DNA of 9,099 bases, taken from Paratractidigestivibacter sp963658035 (lineage in GTDB: Bacteria > Actinomycetota > Coriobacteriia > Coriobacteriales > Atopobiaceae). The DNA lies in NCBI GenBank assembly GCA_963658035.1, contig CAVKOL010000111.1, positions 1 through 9,099 on the forward strand, in the 5' to 3' direction. Shown here one piece after another: positions 6,201 to 9,099 of this stretch (its first letter is position 1; every line of letters starts with the position of its first letter). A program made the translations under genes and the position numbers. The notes under the pieces are model-generated. The model was not told the origin of the DNA. It ran no database searches and saw only the letters and a list, made by a program, of their open reading frames with translations.

Positions 6201-8631
6201 ACTCGATTAAGCCGATATATCGTGATGCCGCGTGTTCGGGAGAGCTCACGTCAAGGCTCTCGAAACTTGGGCCCCCGTTCTTCTCGATCAGCTGGCTCCA
6301 GCATACTGAGCATTGTTTCCTCGCTAACTGCAAATCAACATATAGCAGCGCAAGGGCGCACTCTCCCGCGGCCTCAACGGCATGGCCGTCAACCAAAACG
6401 CAGTCGGCCGCGGTATCGTCCTCGGAATCAAAGAGACCTCCAAGCCACGCCGAGATCTTCCCTTTACCGAGTTTCGTTTTTCTTCTGCAAAGGGCATCCT
6501 TGATAGATTCAGGTGAAGCGCCCTCAATTAGCCGCAGCTCGTGCCCGAACGCCTTGACGGTGCATTCGGTCGAGAGTGCGTCGGTGAGCGATATTTGCTC
6601 GCATAGCTTTTTCCAAAGCCCGGCATATTCCTCGCCGCGCAATGAGTCCGCTGCCGCGGCGCGCATCCAGGCTTCGGCAGAGCCGTACCTAGCTAGCAAA
6701 TCACGAATTGCCTCGAGGGCATCAAGTGACGCCTCTTTTGGGAGAAACACATGGCTAAAGTCGGTTATCAGTTCGACACCCGAGCCAGTCTCGCAATAGC
6801 TCCAGGAATTCCTTTCGCAGACTGTCTGTGCATTGGCCGAGTCCTTATTTAACCCGAGACAAAGACTATTAAAGTCCTTCGGATCCAAAAGTGTTTCCAG
6901 GCCACCCAAGCAATCACATGCCCCAAACGCTAGGTCGGTCTCTTTATCAAGGCGCGCGCTTAAGGCATAAAGCTCAGACAGTTCTTCATCGGACAAAGGG
7001 AAGGGCACACCCCGTTTAACAATACCCGGAATAAGATCTGCAAGTTCCTCAGCGTTCTCTCCAATAAAGAGGGCCGCATCTATCGGAGAGAAGCTCTCCC
7101 CTTCCACTTGAAGAATTTCGTATTCCTTTTCAAGGTCAGAGTAAATCTCCTTCCTAACCTGAGCCAACGAGGCGATAATCTCTTCCCGTAGAATTCGTTC
7201 CTGTTCGATCTCTCTATTCAAAGAGACAAGATTCAGGGTACTTTGATGCTCAACGATAGAGTCCACCGAGCGCTCCATATCAGCCGTGGCTCCATCGATA
7301 CAAGAGACACAAAGACCCTGCAACTCTTCAGGCATCTTGTCTTTTAGAACCTTAAGCGCCTTAGTGGTGTAACTACTGACGAGCACGGTTTTACCCTGCG
7401 CCAAAAAATGGCCCATGAGATTAGCGATTGTGTGTGTTTTACCAGTGCCCGGAGGGCCTTGTACAAGAACAGCGCTTGAGTTCTCTATGCTTCGGGCGAT
7501 TCGGAGCTGCTCTTTATTGGCAGGCTTGGCCAATAGGATGTCAAGGGCTTCCCCGTTTATCTCTGCGAGCCGATCTTCTATGGGCTTCTCGTCATCTTCT
7601 GTGAGAAGCTGCTTCTCTACGACGCATCCCATCAGTTCAAGAAGATGGCCCGGCAATTCGAGGGAAGACAAGTTGAGCGCCTCAAGAATTCTGTCAATTG
7701 CCCTTGCCACTCCGTTTGGCTTTTCTCTTAGGAAAAACGACATCTTGCAAGTAATGAAGTACTGCGTACCGGGGGCAAGACACTCGTCTGGGCTTTCCCG
7801 GTACTGTCCTTGAGACGTCAACGCGTTAATGAGCTGCCTGAATATCGGTTGTGCAGTATCCTCATCGAACGGGTGACAATCAGCCGTCTCAATACGGTTC
7901 TCGGCATCGCGGATGCACGAATAATTAAGGCCCTCAATCGAATTTAAAAGCTCAGTGTACAAACGCGGAGCATCGTCCGTGTCGACTAGAGAGATAACCT
8001 CATTCTCCGCATCCAAGACGACTTGAATGCGCTTAAGGAGCAGAGGATGGTTTACTTCTGCATGCTCCTTAGACTCGAAATACATCGAGGCAGCAACAAG
8101 CTCCTTCGTCTCGGAGCTGCGCTGGAGTTCCGAATGAATATCGTAAAGAGTTTTATATAAGCTATCCGCACCCTCTGCAAAAAGTTGCTCAGCGACCCAT
8201 TCGCCACGCTTGGCCAGCCATTGCTCATACTCTCTAACCCGTTGTGCGTTCTTGTTAAAAGCATCTTCGCAAGTCATTGAGCCTTGCGAAAGCTTCTCAT
8301 CAGGAAACTCGAGGGCAACTTTGCCAGGATAGACGTCCCAGCCGGGTTGGAGCCATTCATTAAAAGAGGTGTCAGGCTTAGGGCAACGCGTAAAACGCGG
8401 CTTCTTGACACGGAGCAAAGGGCCGTCAAAATTGTCGGGGCTCCTTGAGAATTGCTCGACAAAAGGGTTGCCCAAGCACGACTCCAAAGGGAAGTCGTTA
8501 CGGTATTCGTAACCCCCAGCGTTCATCACAGTCTTATAGCGAAGTTTCGAGTACTCTTGTAGGAACTTAAACAAAGCCTCTGGGCGAGACTGATTAACGC
8601 GGACCTTGTCGTCCATAAGACCCTCATTCAT
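3229..8631 (-). CDS. Giant superfamily 1 helicase fused to a PD-(D/E)XK-like nuclease, with DUF3320-like C-terminus
   Basis: This 1800-residue protein (numbered from the ATG at 8631) should use ATP to move on or unwind nucleic acid and cut it. Residues 1-380 are not recognised. Helicase motifs follow: Walker A GPPGTGKT (392-399), Walker B DEASQ (1096-1100), GDDKQ (1119-1123), REHFRC (1174-1179), QGDERD (1294-1299) and VAVSRAR (1332-1338). This is the AAA_11/AAA_12, Upf1/DNA2-like order. Walker A and B are about 700 residues apart, filled by a mostly helical insert. A nuclease domain at about 1385-1480 carries Asp1415, then ECDG (1428-1431), His1435 and LERLGWKFVRI, as in MTES_1575/Vsr-like enzymes. 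A polar, Pro-rich linker (about 1490-1630) leads to two DUF3320-like winged-helix-type segments (about 1640-1710 and 1728-1800). The gene stands alone and is less GC-rich than the protease gene, which suggests transfer. Anti-phage defence is a likely but unproven role. The second ATG at 8616 has the better ribosome site. Confidence 0.9.
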   Translation of the reverse strand: MNEGLMDDKVRVNQSRPEALFKFLQEYSKLRYKTVMNAGGYEYRNDFPLESCLGNPFVEQFSRSPDNFDGPLLRVKKPRFTRCPKPDTSFNEWLQPGWDVYPGKVALEFPDEKLSQGSMTCEDAFNKNAQRVREYEQWLAKRGEWVAEQLFAEGADSLYKTLYDIHSELQRSSETKELVAASMYFESKEHAEVNHPLLLKRIQVVLDAENEVISLVDTDDAPRLYTELLNSIEGLNYSCIRDAENRIETADCHPFDEDTAQPIFRQLINALTSQGQYRESPDECLAPGTQYFITCKMSFFLREKPNGVARAIDRILEALNLSSLELPGHLLELMGCVVEKQLLTEDDEKPIEDRLAEINGEALDILLAKPANKEQLRIARSIENSSAVLVQGPPGTGKTHTIANLMGHFLAQGKTVLVSSYTTKALKVLKDKMPEELQGLCVSCIDGATADMERSVDSIVEHQSTLNLVSLNREIEQERILREEIIASLAQVRKEIYSDLEKEYEILQVEGESFSPIDAALFIGENAEELADLIPGIVKRGVPFPLSDEELSELYALSARLDKETDLAFGACDCLGGLETLLDPKDFNSLCLGLNKDSANAQTVCERNSWSYCETGSGVELITDFSHVFLPKEASLDALEAIRDLLARYGSAEAWMRAAAADSLRGEEYAGLWKKLCEQISLTDALSTECTVKAFGHELRLIEGASPESIKDALCRRKTKLGKGKISAWLGGLFDSEDDTAADCVLVDGHAVEAAGECALALLYVDLQLARKQCSVCWSQLIEKNGGPSFESLDVSSPEHAASRYIGLIESALDWYDGVVKEVVPALAPLGIPSEALLGECNLAGENERIEKLSTKISSSCADILEFLCSWLSALKTGEPISTLKSTLQRGCSSGSSLFKDALLAVDSLDSLAYGNAYEKISAMLTVRDELVRRHELLDKLEQVAPSWSMAVRERACGHGGPDVPQRIHEAWKYKQIMAELSVLHPSSTDNLQRKAVELSREYRTTTSSLASKMAWKSLIEKTSKDISLTQALRGWKLTMSKIGKGTGKHAARYRAEARSLMSKCQHAVPCWIMPMNLALSTFDPRKTRFDVLIIDEASQCDITSLALTVLADKLIVVGDDKQVSPMAVGVDSEAAQSNIESHIQGVIPNAHLYGPKTSLYDLAATTFQPLMLREHFRCVPDIIGYCNETSYDGKIRPLRDKGSSELCPPIVVQRVANGLRSTNGKTNQKEADESVRIIKACLKQPEYADKTFGVISMLGPEQARVVYNELYSALGAAQIEKHAILCGDAANFQGDERDVIILNLVDSNEGEGPLRLRTEGPDDAYKKRYNVAVSRARDQLWIVHSLDASRDLKAGDLRRGLLDYANRADDFETELHRVEKAADSPFEVEVGQALLRRGYEDIQQQFPVGSYRIDIAIVRGRRRIAIECDGERWHSGDQKLVEDLERQTVLERLGWKFVRIRGSRYYANKTACLEDVYSKLEDLGIYPKARAEKTASTELLDRVRVAMKEDAPTEPSSNEQITNLPNRSTGLSGTRLRNSTIDDALNDRAFATRSSVANVGKPIKEQTAPTKRAVHTPLATQPWTERKSATPFRETRPAAEKAPNSGSGGYRFSRKPPEKKAYVAVSLQPYQVTADEYGVGQNRELAISRMSKIIEEEGPIELGYLISRTRESFGLKRAGANVASKSRQMLARVPSRSQSFNDMTFIYPKDLELKDINYFRIGGNRDINEIAPEELVTALRYSLRNHPRGLEEDLLIKATSTALGFRRTGGTISKILGAALKLAVEDGAIFLSFGYYRLS
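8614..8625 (-). promoter_or_regulatory. Ribosome site and likely true start codon of the helicase-nuclease
   Basis: On the minus strand GAGG (8625-8622) lies 5 bases before an in-frame ATG at 8616-8614, which would give a 1795-residue protein starting MDDKVRVNQ. The longer start at 8631 is preceded by TTGTCTAACG, with no Shine-Dalgarno match. The shorter start is therefore better supported; the difference is only five residues (MNEGL). Confidence 0.55.
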
Positions 8632-8652
8632 CGTTAGACAATTCGGGTATTT

Positions 8653-8681
8653 ATATTACACATGCGGATGGACATAAATTC
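8653..8681 (-). promoter_or_regulatory. Possible promoter of the helicase-nuclease gene
   Basis: The minus strand has TAATAT (8658-8653) as a candidate -10 box. The sequence 17 bases upstream of it (GAATTT, 8681-8676) is a poor -35 match. An alternative -10 is the overlapping TATAAA, paired with TTTATG. The site would give a leader of about 30 bases to the ATG at 8616. It is called mainly from position and AT content. Confidence 0.35.
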
Positions 8682-8704
8682 TCTAATCGGACGTTACGAT
8701 TAGA
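8682..8704. promoter_or_regulatory. 8-bp inverted repeat abutting the possible -35 region
   Basis: TCTAATCG (8682-8689) and CGATTAGA (8697-8704) are exact inverted copies around a 7-base centre. The repeat sits directly upstream of the candidate promoter of the helicase-nuclease gene and could be a binding site for a dimeric regulator. No regulator gene is in the window, so this is inference from position and symmetry. Confidence 0.35.
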
Positions 8705-8738
8705 TTGGCAAGCGAGAGGAGTCCGCGGATAGGGGGCT

Positions 8739-8783
8739 GCGCCAAAATTCTTACTCATCGGTACACACGACGAATTTTTGCGC
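8739..8783. repeat. Imperfect 12-bp inverted repeat
   Basis: GCGCCAAAATTC (8739-8750) pairs with GAATTTTTGCGC (8772-8783) with one C/T mismatch around a 21-base loop. It lies in a 376-base stretch (8632-9007) in which I see no gene. Read on either strand it does not end in a clean T run of terminator type. The same stretch has two smaller features: a perfect tandem 7-mer ATCGTCA (8788-8801) and a 15-base palindrome TTTATC-GCT-GATAAA (8807-8821). Confidence 0.5.
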
Positions 8784-8925
8784 CAGAATCGTCAATCGTC
8801 AGTAGTTTTATCGCTGATAAAGGCAATCAAAAGCCCGTCCAATTTATATAACCGCAGGTATATCACGTGCCACCTCTTTGCATCTCGAAGAAATCCATCC
8901 ACAAAAACACTGACAAGCACCATTT

Positions 8926-8945
8926 CTCGCGCAATATAACGCGAG
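8926..8945. repeat. Small 6-bp inverted repeat
   Basis: CTCGCG (8926-8931) and CGCGAG (8940-8945) are exact inverted copies around the AT-rich centre CAATATAA. It could be a short hairpin or a protein site. Nothing nearby decides which. Confidence 0.3.
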
Positions 8946-9007
8946 GGACACTGAAGAGTGGCGATTTTGGCGCCCACGAAGGTGAAACGCGGGCAGTCTC
9001 CACCCAC

Positions 9008-9048
9008 AAAATTGCGCCGCCGGTAGAGGGGGTACCGGCGGCGCGGGG
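9008..9048. repeat. Right copy of the 41-bp direct repeat, also a candidate minus-strand terminator
   Basis: Identical over 41 bases to 3171-3211 and in the same orientation. It has the same perfect 12-bp stem (9014-9025 with 9033-9044). On the minus strand the stem is followed by AATTTT, so this copy could end transcription of a minus-strand gene coming from beyond the right edge. A TAA stop codon can be read on the minus strand at 9096-9094, but too little sequence is present to support a gene there. Confidence 0.85.
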
Positions 9049-9055
9049 TGAGCCC

Positions 9056-9085
9056 GGTGGCCGCGGGGAGAGGGTCCGCGGCACC
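9056..9085. repeat. GC-rich hairpin next to the right 41-bp repeat
   Basis: GCCGCGG (9060-9066) pairs with CCGCGGC (9076-9082) around a 9-base loop. Three more pairs (9056-9058 with 9083-9085) form if G9059 is bulged. No T run follows on either strand, so it is not an obvious terminator. It has no counterpart beside the left repeat copy. Confidence 0.4.
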
Positions 9086-9099
9086 CGGCAGTGTTAAAC

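Noticed and set aside
5783..6799. A 338-codon open frame on the plus strand inside the helicase gene
   Set aside because: It is Ser-rich and has no recognisable motifs. It lies opposite the large helicase insert, whose reading frame continues through both ATPase motifs, so it is a shadow.
8792..9007. A possible 71-residue minus-strand protein with a GTG start
   Set aside because: The start directly follows the hairpin of the 41-bp repeat and has no ribosome site. The product matches no family I recognise. An internal ATG has only a weak GAGAA upstream. Not enough support.
9008..9048. Minus-strand translation of the repeat gives GTPSTGG, like the protease sorting signal NTPSTGD
   Set aside because: The similarity comes from a short GC-rich string. 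The repeat has perfect inverted arms and a terminator tail, and no hydrophobic segment follows, so a decayed sorting signal is unlikely.
8867..9097. A 76-residue plus-strand open frame sharing KIAPPVEGVPAAR with the one at 3012-3257
   Set aside because: The shared peptide is only the plus-strand translation of the 41-bp repeat, not a conserved protein motif.

Overview
The window looks like chromosomal DNA of a high-GC Gram-positive gut actinobacterium, most likely of the class Coriobacteriia and Collinsella-like. This is inferred from the GC-rich left part, two LPXTG-type surface proteins with non-leucine sorting motifs, and a C1-family surface protease with a lectin-like domain and a FIVAR-like segment. 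The taxon has not been confirmed by any search.

Left region (1-2833): two convergent genes for cell-surface proteins. A plus-strand gene enters from the left edge and ends at 284 with a VPQTGD sorting motif. A minus-strand gene (2833 to 380) encodes an 817-residue secreted papain-like cysteine protease with a TPSTGD sorting motif. They share a strong two-way terminator hairpin between their stop codons.

Intergenic region (2834-3228): no gene is supported. It holds a 140-bp element with perfect 25-bp inverted ends, and a GC-rich hairpin that serves as the terminator of the next gene.

Centre and right (3229-8631): one very long minus-strand gene encodes an about 1800-residue protein. It has a superfamily 1 (Upf1/DNA2-type) helicase split by an insert of about 700 residues, a PD-(D/E)XK-type nuclease domain of the MTES_1575/Vsr-like kind, and DUF3320-like C-terminal modules. 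Its base composition is visibly less GC-rich than the protease gene. It stands alone, with no partner gene in view. This architecture is typical of mobile DNA-processing or anti-phage defence proteins; that role is inference.

Right end (8632-9099): no gene is supported. It holds the probable promoter region of the helicase-nuclease, several small inverted repeats, and a second exact copy of the 41-bp hairpin-containing repeat found just downstream of the helicase gene. The two copies (3171-3211 and 9008-9048) lie in the same orientation and bracket the gene exactly. The most interesting reading is that the helicase-nuclease is a single-gene cargo module bounded by these repeats. The plainer alternative is that a common dispersed terminator element happens to occur twice.
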